64,000 bases of DNA from Palsa-965 sp044448685 (lineage in GTDB: Bacteria; Bacteroidota; Bacteroidia; Palsa-965), in assembly GCA_044448685.1 (NCBI GenBank), contig JBIOHC010000017.1:9612-73611 (forward strand), read 5' to 3'. Each line of letters begins with the position of its first letter. The first letter of the stretch is position 1. Both the position numbers and the translations under genes were made by a program. Below, one piece after another: positions 42,028-52,222 of the stretch. Below the pieces are notes generated by a model, which saw only the letters and a program-made list of their open reading frames with translations, ran no database searches and had not been told where the DNA came from.

Positions 42028-43714
42028 CAAGGCGGAAGCCCAATTGCTGGAAGAGATTATCCTGCACCGCAGGGATGTAAGGGGTAATCGTTTCCTGCCG
42101 GGTGATATTACGGAAGAGGTGCTGGATAAAATTCTGATGGCAGCCCTGCACGGACCTTCTGTAGGCTATTCCCAGCCCTGGGAATTTATTGTTATCCGTG
42201 AACAGCGTATCAAGGAGGCTGTAAGGAACAGTTTCGATTCGGAAAACACAAAGGCCTCCGTTTTGTTTGATCAGGACAAATCGGAAAAATATACTAAGCT
42301 CAAACTGGAAGGCATACTGGAAGCTCCGCTGAACATTGCCGTATTTTATAAACCTGCTAAGGGAGTTGTGCTCGGCCAGACGAGCATGAAGGAAGTGGGC
42401 CTCTATAGCGTAGTCTGTGCCATACAAAACATGTGGCTTATGGCAAGGGCTTTGAATGTAGGACTGGGCTGGGTAAGCATTCTGGATCCGGAGAAGGTGA
42501 AAAATATTCTCAGGGCGCCTGTGGGGAATCAGCTGGTGGCTTATTTATGTCTGGGATATGTGAATGAATTTCTGGATAAACCCGAACTGGAAATTCTGGA
42601 GTGGGAGAAAAGGAAAGAGCTGACTCAGGTGAAACGTACTGATTGCTATCCGGAAGAGGCCTTTGCAGGTTTTAAGGTAGAGCCTGTTTCCCGTGATCTT
42701 GTTCCTGCACTGGAACATAAAATTAATTTCAAGACCAAGCCCCTGGGTGCTTTGGGACGGCTTGAAGCTGTGGCCTTGCAAATAGGCCTGATTCAGAAAA
42801 CACTGGAGCCTGAGCTGAGAAAACCTGTAATTGTTGTTTTTGCCGGAGATCATGGCATTGCCCGGGAAGGGGTAAGTGCTTATCCTCAGGAAGTGACTTT
42901 TCAGATGGTGATGAATTTTCTGGGAGGAGGAGCCGCCATCAATGTATTCTGTAAACAAAACGGAATCGATATCAATATTGTGGATGCCGGAGTGAATTAT
43001 GATTTTCCGAATGGTCTGGCAGGGCTCAGCCGCTTTAAAATTGGCTATGGAACAAAAAGTTTTCTGAAAGAACCTGCAATGACAAGGCAGGAAGTTTCCA
43101 AAGCCCTTCAATGCGGGGTAGCGGTAATGAACGATCTGCATTCTCAGGGTTCCAATATTATTGGCTTCGGAGAAATGGGAATAGGAAATACCACTTCTGC
43201 CAGTGCTCTCATGAGTGTATTGTGTGGTTTGTCTCCTGATCAGTGTGTAGGGAGTGGCACGGGAGTGGATGATGCGGGGCGGCATCGTAAAATCCGGGTG
43301 ATTGAACAGGCTCAGCTTCTGCATGCAGCGCTTTCTGATCCTCTCGACATACTGGCTGCTTATGGAGGATTTGAGATTGCCCAGATGTGCGGCGCCATGC
43401 TTAGGGCTGCTGAACTGGGTATGATTATACTGGTTGACGGTTTCATCAGCACTTCCGCATTCCTGGTAGCGCATGCACTTCAGCCTGCAGTTAAAGACTA
43501 TGCTTTATTCTGCCACCAGAGCGGGGAGCAGGGTCACCAACGTTTGCTGAACTATCTGAAGGCAGAACCGCTGCTTGGACTTGGCATGCGTCTGGGTGAA
43601 GGCACAGGTGCTGCTGTTGCCTATCCCCTGGTAAAGGCCGCTGTTACCTTTCTGAATCAGATGGCCAGTTTTGAAAGTGCCGGTGTGTCGAACAAGGATG
43701 AGATTAAGGCCTGA
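42008..43714 (+). CDS. bluB-cobT: BluB-CobT fusion: DMB synthase and DMB phosphoribosyltransferase
   Basis: Residues 1 to about 215 match BluB, a flavin destructase that makes 5,6-dimethylbenzimidazole (DMB) from FMNH2: RRDVRGNRFLPGDIT, AALHGPSVGYSQPWEF, and GLGWVSILDP. From about 225 to the end the protein matches CobT, which joins DMB to nicotinate mononucleotide to give alpha-ribazole phosphate: LGALGRLEAVALQIG, FAGDHGIAREGVSAYP, GEMGIGNTTSASAL, GTGVDD and the catalytic Glu531 in LGEGTGAA. So one chain makes the lower ligand and activates it. It overlaps the ATP pyrophosphatase gene by 20 bases and precedes cobS by one base. Confidence 0.95.
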   Translation: MEQRLFNKAEAQLLEEIILHRRDVRGNRFLPGDITEEVLDKILMAALHGPSVGYSQPWEFIVIREQRIKEAVRNSFDSENTKASVLFDQDKSEKYTKLKLEGILEAPLNIAVFYKPAKGVVLGQTSMKEVGLYSVVCAIQNMWLMARALNVGLGWVSILDPEKVKNILRAPVGNQLVAYLCLGYVNEFLDKPELEILEWEKRKELTQVKRTDCYPEEAFAGFKVEPVSRDLVPALEHKINFKTKPLGALGRLEAVALQIGLIQKTLEPELRKPVIVVFAGDHGIAREGVSAYPQEVTFQMVMNFLGGGAAINVFCKQNGIDINIVDAGVNYDFPNGLAGLSRFKIGYGTKSFLKEPAMTRQEVSKALQCGVAVMNDLHSQGSNIIGFGEMGIGNTTSASALMSVLCGLSPDQCVGSGTGVDDAGRHRKIRVIEQAQLLHAALSDPLDILAAYGGFEIAQMCGAMLRAAELGMIILVDGFISTSAFLVAHALQPAVKDYALFCHQSGEQGHQRLLNYLKAEPLLGLGMRLGEGTGAAVAYPLVKAAVTFLNQMASFESAGVSNKDEIKA

Positions 43715-43715
43715 A

Positions 43716-44492
43716 ATGAAACAGGAGATTAAAATATTTTTTACGGCACTTATGTTTTATACCCGTTTGCCTTGTCCGGCATGGGTGGATCATGATCCCC
43801 TTCACCTTACAAAGGCTACCCGTTATCTGCCCCTGGTTGGGATGCTGGTAGGATGTATCTGTGCCGGAATATGGTATGGGGCTCAATTGGTTTTTCCGGC
43901 ACCTGTTGCTGTTACACTTTCCATGCTGGGTGGTGTGCTGGTGACAGGAGGTTTTCATGAAGACGGGCTGGCCGATGTATGCGACGGCTTTGGAGGTGGC
44001 TGGACCCGGGAAAAGATACTTGATATTATGAAAGACAGTCGTGTGGGGGCTTTTGGAGTGATGGGCCTTGTTCTGGTTTTTCTGCTTAAGTTTTCATTGC
44101 TTGTTTCCATTAACCCTGCCTTACTTCCCCTGGTGCTGATAGCGGCACATGCCCTGAGTCGTTTTGTTACCATCACTTTTCTTTATACGCATTCCTATGC
44201 CCGGCCCGATACCGGAACAGAGCAAGATCCAAGCAAGATAAGACCTGTTGCAGAGAAACCAAGGCTAACTGATCTGTTCATAGCCGGACTGTTTGGTATA
44301 GCACCGCTTTTCTTTTTTCAAAATCACTGGGTCTTCCTGCTTATTATTCCCCTCTATCTGCTCAAAATTTTACTGGGCAGGTATTTTGTCAAATGGATAG
44401 GAGGGTATACGGGTGATTGCCTTGGAGCTACCCAGCAAAGCACAGAAATCCTTTTTTATCTATGCCTTATCGTGCTATGGAAATATACCTGA
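43716..44492 (+). CDS. cobS: Adenosylcobinamide-GDP ribazoletransferase
   Basis: Integral membrane enzyme that joins adenosylcobinamide-GDP and alpha-ribazole (phosphate), the last main step of cobalamin assembly. Signatures: FYTRLPCP near the start, GGFHEDGLADVCDGFGGG, and the Asp/Gly-rich DSRVGAFGVMGLV. The ATG at 43716 opens on MKQEIKIFFTALMFYTRLP, the expected beginning. It has 258 residues with about six membrane segments. It overlaps cobC by 16 bases. Confidence 0.95.
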   Translation: MKQEIKIFFTALMFYTRLPCPAWVDHDPLHLTKATRYLPLVGMLVGCICAGIWYGAQLVFPAPVAVTLSMLGGVLVTGGFHEDGLADVCDGFGGGWTREKILDIMKDSRVGAFGVMGLVLVFLLKFSLLVSINPALLPLVLIAAHALSRFVTITFLYTHSYARPDTGTEQDPSKIRPVAEKPRLTDLFIAGLFGIAPLFFFQNHWVFLLIIPLYLLKILLGRYFVKWIGGYTGDCLGATQQSTEILFYLCLIVLWKYT

Positions 44493-45043
44493 TTCGTCAT
44501 ACCACTCCGGAAATTGACCCGGGAATCTGCTATGGACAGAGCGATGTAGCGGTGAAGCATACATTTCCGGAAGAGTTGAAGAGCCTGCGTGCTCATTTGC
44601 CTGAAAAGCTGGACAAGGTTTATTCAAGTCCCCTGAGCCGATGTCAAAACCTGGCTTCAGAGCTTTCCGGCACCCTGATCACCGACAGACGTTTGATGGA
44701 AATGGATTTCGGACACTGGGAGCTGAGGCGATGGGATGAAATACCTGCCGGTGAAATGAATACCTGGATGAAGGATTTTGTAACCGTAAAACCTCCCGGT
44801 GGAGAGAATTTCTCTATGCTTTATGAAAGAGCGGGACAGTTTTTTGACGAGCAGCTCAAACAGGATCAGGAGCGTATAGCCATTGTATGTCATGCCGGTG
44901 TTATCAGGGCTATCCTGGCAAAAGTTCTGGAAATACCGTTGAAAAATGCCTTTAAAATGCCGGTCAGCTATGCCTCTGTTACACGGCTTAACCTCCATTC
45001 GGAATCCTGTTTCTGCAGTATCGGATTCCTGAACAGAACCTGA
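44477..45043 (+). CDS. cobC: Alpha-ribazole phosphatase, histidine phosphatase family
   Basis: Histidine phosphatase with the RHG-type start MEIYLIRHTTPE (catalytic His in IRHT) and a later IVCHAGVIRAIL carrying the second His. It removes the phosphate from alpha-ribazole phosphate or from adenosylcobalamin phosphate. The ATG at 44477 is used because it opens directly on the motif; an ATG at 44462 is also open. Last gene of the cobalamin operon, 188 residues. Confidence 0.9.
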   Translation: MEIYLIRHTTPEIDPGICYGQSDVAVKHTFPEELKSLRAHLPEKLDKVYSSPLSRCQNLASELSGTLITDRRLMEMDFGHWELRRWDEIPAGEMNTWMKDFVTVKPPGGENFSMLYERAGQFFDEQLKQDQERIAIVCHAGVIRAILAKVLEIPLKNAFKMPVSYASVTRLNLHSESCFCSIGFLNRT

Positions 45044-45147
45044 CTGATGAATATCATTTCAATACCTTACCGGGGAATGTATCTTTAACCCGTTAAGAAG
45101 TGTACCTTTATAGTAGAAATGAATTATTCAATTTAATACTGCACGCT

Positions 45148-45462
45148 ATGAACTTTACAATCCAAAGTCTCCATTTTACAGCCAATCAAGCACTGACCGA
45201 TTTTGTGAAAGAAAAAATGGGCAAGCTTGAACACATCAATAATCAGATCACTTCCGGTGATATCGTCCTGAAACTGAATAAATCGGATACAGATGAGAAT
45301 AAAATCTGTGAAATCAGCCTGAAAACTCCAGGTAAGGATTTATTTGCCAAGAACCAGTGTGCTACATTTGAACAAGCCATTACTGATTCGGTGGAAGCCT
45401 TACAAAAACAACTCCGTAAAGTAAAGACACAAAAGCTTTCAAGCCGAAGGATAGAGAAGTAG
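45148..45462 (+). CDS. hpf: Ribosome hibernation promoting factor, short form
   Basis: The 104-residue protein is a HPF/YfiA/RaiA domain: MNFTIQSLHFTANQALTDFV, the LEHINNQI segment, and a basic end (KTQKLSSRRIEK). Short HPF forms bind the 30S decoding site and hold inactive ribosomes. The ATG at 45148 is preferred over the longer frame from 45100. It is separated from cobC by about 100 bases and closed by a strong terminator. Confidence 0.93.
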   Translation: MNFTIQSLHFTANQALTDFVKEKMGKLEHINNQITSGDIVLKLNKSDTDENKICEISLKTPGKDLFAKNQCATFEQAITDSVEALQKQLRKVKTQKLSSRRIEK

Positions 45463-45483
45463 CAATTTTTTTAATCAAAAAGG

Positions 45484-45515
45484 AAACCTCCCGGGTCTTA
45501 AGACCCGGGAGGTTT
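45484..45515 (+). terminator. Rho-independent terminator after hpf
   Basis: The 32 bases from AAACCTCCCGGGTCTT to AAGACCCGGGAGGTTT are a perfect palindrome, followed directly by more T. The stop of hpf lies 20 bases upstream. The rest of the gap to 45743 is AT-rich and shows no gene. Confidence 0.92.
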
Positions 45516-45743
45516 TTTATTTCGTCGGCACATTCTGCCGTTTTGTTGTGCTTTTGAGCTTTTTTTGACCGAGCTCCCGGAATAATAATATTATTTTCTT
45601 GCTTTTTCGGATATATCAGATCATATTAGCTAAAGTTATCCAGATTAAGCCTTACTCAAGCACAAAGCACTAAACACTCAGCATTGTTTTTAAGTCCCCC
45701 GGCTTTAAACAATGGTTTTCATTAATTAAATTTTAACCGGTAT

Positions 45744-48700
45744 ATGAATCACAAATCAGTTAACCTGTATAGGTTATGCATGATCCTTGTCTGCATAGTT
45801 TTATACAGCAACCCGGCAGGCGCCGTGGTATATACCTGGAATGGGATCCTGACCTCAACCTGGTCAACAGCTACCAACTGGTCACCCATTGGTGTTCCCG
45901 GTGCGGCAGATGATGTAATCATTGTAAGCACCCTTACAGGCCCTGTTTACGACGGGGTATCCGGAGGGTGTACAAACCTCACCATGACTTCCGGAACATT
46001 GAATCTGGGGGGCTTTACATTTACGGCCACGGGCAATTTAACTTTTAATACAGGTACGGTTACAAACGGAACATTGGGGGTGAATTCAGGAGTTGGAAAT
46101 ACAGTCACACTGGCAGCAGCCAGTATTTTCACAGGATCATCTGCCCTCAGCATTACAGCAGGATCTGTCAGTATCAACGGAGGAACCTATGCCGGGGCTG
46201 TAACGATTAACCAGACCGGTGCTGCAAATGTGAGTGGTACAGGAGGAGCGACCTTTAACGGCCCCCTTTCGGTAACACTGAGCGGTTCCGGCTACTGGAG
46301 AACAAACGGTAATAACACCTATAACAATACGGTCAGCTTCACCAACAACGGGAGCAATTACCTTCTTCCTGAACTCAATGCCGGCAATAACAGTACCTAT
46401 AACGGAACGGTGACCTTACTGAATACAGGTTCATCGAATATACGTATGGGCTATGCTGGTACTACCACTTTCAATGGCAATATCATTCTTAATTCAACAT
46501 CCGGCACAGGAATTTATTTCAGTGAATCAGCTGCTGCAAGCTGTACCCTGACCGGCGGGAAGACCATCACTGTCGGAGGGTCCGGATTTACAGCCGGAAA
46601 TCTTTACCTCCAGCGTTTTACACAGCAGGGAGCAACGGCTCAGAATTTCACCGTGGGGGGAACAGCTGTACTTTATGCGGGTCCTACACTTACATTTAAC
46701 GGGAACCTGACTATGTCGGGATCGGAAGTGTATATGCAAGGGCTTACCTGTAATGGTACAGCTTCCATTACCAAGACAGGCCCGGGTAATGATTGGGCTA
46801 CAGGAGGTAATACTTTTAATTCAACCTGTTCCTTAAATAGTTCCGGAGCGGGCTATTTTCTTACCGGTGGTACCAACCCGGATGTGTTCGCGGGTGATCT
46901 GACGATCAACAACAGCGGCAGCAGCCTTATTTACCTGGCCTATCAGAGTGGAGGAACCACCCAGTTTAACGGCAATATCATTCTGAACTGTACAGGAAGC
47001 GCTACCGGAATATGGTTTGGGCAATCGACCGGCACAGCAACACTGGCAGCCGGCAAAACAATCACTGTAGGAGGAAGCGGGTTTACATCCGGTGATCTTC
47101 GCTTAAAAAATTTCACACAAACAGGAGGCACTCCCCAGACATTAACGCTGGCTTCCGGAAACCTCTACCTGCAAACCGGTACTACCTTTAACGGTACAGT
47201 TAATTTTACTGCCGGTGCAATCTGTTTAAGCGGGGCCACCTATAACGGAGCCACGAACCAGTTTACACAAACCGGAGCAGTTAACGGAAGCGGAACCGGG
47301 GGAAATACATTTAACGGTACGGTTACTATGACAAATAACGGTACAGGATATTTCCTGACCGGTAACGGCTTTGGGGATACGTTTAACGGAGATCTCACAG
47401 TTAATAATAACAGCACAAATGCCATTTATCTTGCCTATGCAACAGGTGCCACTGTATTCAACGGAAATATCTTTGTGAATGCGACGAGCGGCACAGGGGT
47501 GCTGATAGGAGCCAATACCGGAACCAGCACCATGAATGCCGGATTCAGTATACAAAACGGAGGAACCGGATTCTCTGCCGGAACTCTTCAGATCACTCAG
47601 TTTACACAAGCCGGTGCAACTGCTCAAAACCTGCTGCTTACCGGAACTGCTGTTGCCAGAATCGGTCCCACTACAACCCTTGGCGGAGCTTTCTCAATTA
47701 CAGCTCCCGATATATGGGCCCAGGGGGCCACCTACAATGGAGCTGCCACATACACTAAAACAGGAGGTGCCGGTAACCACAATAATGGAAATCAGAATAT
47801 CTTCAATTCTACCTGTACCATCAATCAGCAAAGCAGCGGAGGTTATTTTATGCTGGGCTATGATTCGAATGATCAGTTTAATGATAATATCACAGTTACC
47901 AGTACAGGTACAGGAGGAATTATTTTCGGTTATTCTTCCGGCACAGGAACCCCTACACTTGCAGCCGGCAAAACGATTCTTACAGGCGGAGCCGGATTCA
48001 GTTCCGGTTATCTTGAACTGGATGCTTTTACCCAACTTGGAAATGCACCCATAAACCTCACCTTTACAGGAGCCACCACCTATTTGAAATTTGCAAGAGG
48101 AAGTGTCATCGGAGGCCCTGTTACTGCATCCTGCCCTGATCTGTATTTTAACGGAGCTACATTCAGCAGTGCACTCAATGCCACCAAGACAGGAGCGAAC
48201 GGAGATTTTTCTACCGGAGGTAATACTTTCAATGCCGTCTCAACATTTACTGCAAGCGGAGCAGGATTCCTGGTACTCGGCAATGTCAATCCGGATACCT
48301 GGAATGCGGATGTGACATTTACAGAGACAGGATCAGACCGTGTACTTCCTTGTTATAATGCAGCAGGGAATCTGTTTAATGGAAATATATTCGTGAATGC
48401 TACCGGAAGTGCTGTAGGTATCAATATTGGAGCAGGTGCAGCTTCCTCTGCATCGATGGCAGCAGGATTTTCAGTACAGGTTGGGGGATCCGGTTTCACC
48501 AGCGGCTATCTGCTGCTCCAGCATTTTACCCAATTAGGAAATGCGGCCACGAATCTTACCCTGGCTGCTACGGCAAACTATATTCAATTCGGGCCGGGTT
48601 CATCACTGGGAGGCAGTGTAACGGCCAGTGCTCCCGGACTGATGTTTAACGGCTGTATATTCAACGGAACCGTAAATGCCACCAAGACCGGGGCCAGCAA

Positions 48701-51700
48701 TGATGCCGGTACAGGAGGAAATACCTTCCAGGTAGCTTCAACGATTACGACAACAGGAAGCGGATACCTGATGTTCGGGAACGGGAATCCGGATCTGTGG
48801 AATGGAGATATCACGTATACCAATAACGGAAGCAATTTGATTTACCTGGCTTATGCAGGAGCTACCACTGCACAGTATAGCGGAAATATTATTCTCAACA
48901 GTATAGGAAGCTCACTGGGTATTCGTTTTGGACAAAACGGAGGCTCTGCCAGTCTGGCGAATACAAAAACAATAAGTATCGGAGGAAGCGGCTTCAATGC
49001 AGGTGATTTATACCTCAAGAATTTTACACAGCTGGGAGGCACAGGACAGACAATGAATACATTCGGAGGAGTTTGTACTGTTTATTTTCAGACCGGCAGC
49101 ACCTTCAACGGAGCTGTCAATTTTGTAGCTCCCCGGATCTATCTGAACGGAACAACTTTTAATGCGAACGCAAATTATATTGAGAAGACAGGTGCAACTA
49201 ACGATGCGGGACTGGGAGGTAATACCTTTGCCGGAACGACCACCCTGGTAAACAGCGGCATCGGATACCTCATGACCGGTAACGGGAATACGGATAATTT
49301 CAATGCCGATATGACCTTCAACAATACCGGCAGCAGTGGGGTATATGTGGCTTATAACACGACAACTTCCACCTTCAACGGAAATATTATTGTTAATTCC
49401 ACTGCAGGAGTGGGCGTTTCTTTCGGAGGGAATACCGGTTCGGCAATTCTTACCGCCGGAAAAACAATTACCGTAGGCGGGCTTGGCTTTTCAGCCGGAA
49501 CACTGACATTAAGAAATTTTACACAGGTAGGAGGAACAGCTCAGTCGCTTACACTTACTGGCACGGGAATACTGACGGTAGGTTCCGCATCCACCTTTAA
49601 CGGAGTGGTGAACTTTACGGCTCCTTCTCTGTACCTGAACGGATGTACATACAATGCGGTATCCACCTTTACCAAAAATGGTTCCACCAGCGAATGGTCC
49701 AACGGTGGTAATGTGTTCAACGCAATCACTACACTGAATAACAGCGGTTCAGGGTATGCCTTGATGGGGGGCACCAATGCTGATATTTATAATTTCGATG
49801 CATACTTCAACAACAGCGGCTCCAATCTGATTTATCTGGCTTATAATGATGCAACAGGTACACAGTATAACGGAAATATATACCTGAACAGTACTGGAGC
49901 TTCACAAGGCATTCGTTTCGGACAGAATACCGGAACGGCTGTGCTAGCCGCCGGACAAACAATCAATATCGGTGCTTCAGGCTTCAATGCCGGAAACCTG
50001 TATATCCGCAACTTTACACAAACCGGGGCCACGCCACAGGTCATGAACACGTTCGGAGGAACTGTTGCACTCTATATGCAAACAGGAACCACCTTTAATG
50101 GCACCGTTACTTTCGGCTGCCCCCAGGTTTATCTGAACGGATCAACTTTCAACGGGCCGGGTAATCTTATAGAGAAGACCGGGGCCACCAATAATGCAGG
50201 TACAGGCAATAATACGTTCGGAGGTACAACAACAATAAAAAACAGCGGATCCGGATATTTCATGCTCGGTAACGGAAACACGGATACATTTAATGCGGAT
50301 ATGACTTTCACGGATGTCGGAACCGAACATATTTATGTAGCTTATGCTACGGCCACCAGTACCTTCAACGGAAATATTTTTGTAAACTGCACAGGTACAG
50401 GCCTGGGTGTATATTTCAGCACCAATACCGGTTCAACAGTGCTTTCCACCGGATACACCATAAATGTGGGAGGTAGCGGTTTCACTACAGGAGGCCTCAT
50501 ACTTCAGAACTTCACACAAAACGGAGCAACGCCCCAGACAATGACACTCACCGGAACCGCTGCACTGACAGTAGGCACGGGATCCACATTTAACGGTAAC
50601 GTCAATTTTGTTTCCCCTCAGCTGTATCTGAACGGTTGTACCTATAACGGTACGGCAACACTTGAGAAAAACGGGGCAGCCAATAATGCATCGACAGGAA
50701 ATAATATATTCAACGCAACCACCAGTATTAAATGCAGCGGCAGCGGTATAGAATATCTCGCCAATGTATCTCCTGATAATTTCAATGCCAGCGCAACTTT
50801 TATCCAGACAGGAGCCGGAGCCTTGTACCCGGCCTATGTTGCCAATTGTACATTCTCCGGTGATATTTCGACTATCGGTACGGCAACAGCAATTACCTTT
50901 GGTAACAATGGAGGAAGGGTTACGGTTAACGGAACTGCCTTGCAAAATTTCAACGGTGCCGCAGCACAAACCCCTGTTGTGAAAAGGCTGACCATGGCTA
51001 CCCCGTCAAATACAGATTTGAATCTGAATGTGCCTGTTAATATTGCAACAGATCTGACACTGACTACCGGACATATCATTACCTCCGCTGTCAATGTTCT
51101 GACACTGACTGCCTATAACGTAACGACCACCATCGGGAATGCGAACAGTTATATCAACGGGCCCATGAATTATGTTATGGCATTTAACGGATCCGCTACG
51201 TTGAATCTGCCCCTGGGTAAGGTGGCTGACTGGAGGCCCGCTGTTCTGACTGTGGTACACAATGCTGCTACCTCGTATACGTATAACTGCGAAGTGTTCA
51301 ATAACAATGCACAAGCATTAGCCTGGACCATGCCTGCAACCATTGATACCGTTTCATTCGTACACTGGTGGGATATTAACCGTACTGTTACAGCTACAGG
51401 AGTTGCTGCTTCAAATACAAACCTGAGCGGGAATCAGATCATCAAACTGTATTACGATGTGAATGACGGGGTGTATGATCCGGCCAACCTGAGTATTGCC
51501 AAGAATACCAGCGGTGCTCCAACAACCTGGATAGATATTGGTGGAACGGGTGCTACCATAACAACCGGAAGTGTCTCATCCACTTCGGCTCCTACAGCTT
51601 TCAATTCATTCAGCCGGTTTACGCTGGCCAATAAGGTTGGGGGCATAAACGCATTGCCGGTTGAGCTGTTGTCGTTTCATGCAACGCCCACGCATCAGAA

Positions 51701-52199
51701 TACAGTGGATTTAACCTGGACAACAGCTTCGGAAACGAACTGCGCAAATTTTACCATTCAGAAAAGCAAGGATTTGATATCCTGGAATGCAGTGGGCTCC
51801 CACCCTGGAGCAGGCAACAGTTCTGTTATGCTGAATTATAAAATGATTGACGTGGCGCCTTATGCAGGGCTTTCTTACTATCGTTTACTTCAAACAGATT
51901 TTAACGGACGTTATTCCTATTCAAATCCTGTTGCAGTGGAGTTCAACGGCTCCGGTCTGGTAAATGTATTCCCGAATCCCTGTACCGGTCAGCTGAGCAT
52001 ACAAGGCGTATTCAGCTCTGCCACAGAATTGCAGATATACAATGAGCTGGGTCAGCAGGTAGTCAGCAGACAGATCTCCGGTTCATCAGAGGTTGCAGTA
52101 ATCCGGATGGATCTTGAATCGCTTCCGGCCGGAGTCTATACCGTTGAAATCCGGGATGCCGGACTTGCCGTCAATCACACAAGGATTGTAAAGCAATAA
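45744..52199 (+). CDS. Giant repeat-rich T9SS-sorted surface protein
   Basis: The 2151-residue protein has a signal peptide ending near AGA and starts with VYTWNGILTSTWSTATNWSP, a typical opening of beta-helix-like Bacteroidota surface proteins. From about residue 280 it has nine blocks of about 165 residues, each with NFTQxGxTxQ, a TFNG..NF..PxLYLNG..YN section, TGGNTF, NNSGSNLIYLAY, FNGNI and AGKTITVGGSGF. At DNA level the FTQ codons lie near 46613, 47108, 47598, 48026, 48525, 49019, 49513, 50010 and 50508. The third block is shorter (about 142 residues). Composition is Gly/Thr/Asn rich. The C-terminal part has a fibronectin-like domain and a T9SS type A tail (VNVFPNPCTGQ). An adhesin or filament role is inferred from form only. 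Confidence 0.9.
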   Translation: MNHKSVNLYRLCMILVCIVLYSNPAGAVVYTWNGILTSTWSTATNWSPIGVPGAADDVIIVSTLTGPVYDGVSGGCTNLTMTSGTLNLGGFTFTATGNLTFNTGTVTNGTLGVNSGVGNTVTLAAASIFTGSSALSITAGSVSINGGTYAGAVTINQTGAANVSGTGGATFNGPLSVTLSGSGYWRTNGNNTYNNTVSFTNNGSNYLLPELNAGNNSTYNGTVTLLNTGSSNIRMGYAGTTTFNGNIILNSTSGTGIYFSESAAASCTLTGGKTITVGGSGFTAGNLYLQRFTQQGATAQNFTVGGTAVLYAGPTLTFNGNLTMSGSEVYMQGLTCNGTASITKTGPGNDWATGGNTFNSTCSLNSSGAGYFLTGGTNPDVFAGDLTINNSGSSLIYLAYQSGGTTQFNGNIILNCTGSATGIWFGQSTGTATLAAGKTITVGGSGFTSGDLRLKNFTQTGGTPQTLTLASGNLYLQTGTTFNGTVNFTAGAICLSGATYNGATNQFTQTGAVNGSGTGGNTFNGTVTMTNNGTGYFLTGNGFGDTFNGDLTVNNNSTNAIYLAYATGATVFNGNIFVNATSGTGVLIGANTGTSTMNAGFSIQNGGTGFSAGTLQITQFTQAGATAQNLLLTGTAVARIGPTTTLGGAFSITAPDIWAQGATYNGAATYTKTGGAGNHNNGNQNIFNSTCTINQQSSGGYFMLGYDSNDQFNDNITVTSTGTGGIIFGYSSGTGTPTLAAGKTILTGGAGFSSGYLELDAFTQLGNAPINLTFTGATTYLKFARGSVIGGPVTASCPDLYFNGATFSSALNATKTGANGDFSTGGNTFNAVSTFTASGAGFLVLGNVNPDTWNADVTFTETGSDRVLPCYNAAGNLFNGNIFVNATGSAVGINIGAGAASSASMAAGFSVQVGGSGFTSGYLLLQHFTQLGNAATNLTLAATANYIQFGPGSSLGGSVTASAPGLMFNGCIFNGTVNATKTGASNDAGTGGNTFQVASTITTTGSGYLMFGNGNPDLWNGDITYTNNGSNLIYLAYAGATTAQYSGNIILNSIGSSLGIRFGQNGGSASLANTKTISIGGSGFNAGDLYLKNFTQLGGTGQTMNTFGGVCTVYFQTGSTFNGAVNFVAPRIYLNGTTFNANANYIEKTGATNDAGLGGNTFAGTTTLVNSGIGYLMTGNGNTDNFNADMTFNNTGSSGVYVAYNTTTSTFNGNIIVNSTAGVGVSFGGNTGSAILTAGKTITVGGLGFSAGTLTLRNFTQVGGTAQSLTLTGTGILTVGSASTFNGVVNFTAPSLYLNGCTYNAVSTFTKNGSTSEWSNGGNVFNAITTLNNSGSGYALMGGTNADIYNFDAYFNNSGSNLIYLAYNDATGTQYNGNIYLNSTGASQGIRFGQNTGTAVLAAGQTINIGASGFNAGNLYIRNFTQTGATPQVMNTFGGTVALYMQTGTTFNGTVTFGCPQVYLNGSTFNGPGNLIEKTGATNNAGTGNNTFGGTTTIKNSGSGYFMLGNGNTDTFNADMTFTDVGTEHIYVAYATATSTFNGNIFVNCTGTGLGVYFSTNTGSTVLSTGYTINVGGSGFTTGGLILQNFTQNGATPQTMTLTGTAALTVGTGSTFNGNVNFVSPQLYLNGCTYNGTATLEKNGAANNASTGNNIFNATTSIKCSGSGIEYLANVSPDNFNASATFIQTGAGALYPAYVANCTFSGDISTIGTATAITFGNNGGRVTVNGTALQNFNGAAAQTPVVKRLTMATPSNTDLNLNVPVNIATDLTLTTGHIITSAVNVLTLTAYNVTTTIGNANSYINGPMNYVMAFNGSATLNLPLGKVADWRPAVLTVVHNAATSYTYNCEVFNNNAQALAWTMPATIDTVSFVHWWDINRTVTATGVAASNTNLSGNQIIKLYYDVNDGVYDPANLSIAKNTSGAPTTWIDIGGTGATITTGSVSSTSAPTAFNSFSRFTLANKVGGINALPVELLSFHATPTHQNTVDLTWTTASETNCANFTIQKSKDLISWNAVGSHPGAGNSSVMLNYKMIDVAPYAGLSYYRLLQTDFNGRYSYSNPVAVEFNGSGLVNVFPNPCTGQLSIQGVFSSATELQIYNELGQQVVSRQISGSSEVAVIRMDLESLPAGVYTVEIRDAGLAVNHTRIVKQ

Positions 52200-52222
52200 G
52201 AAACGGAAGCCCCTCTCTTTGC

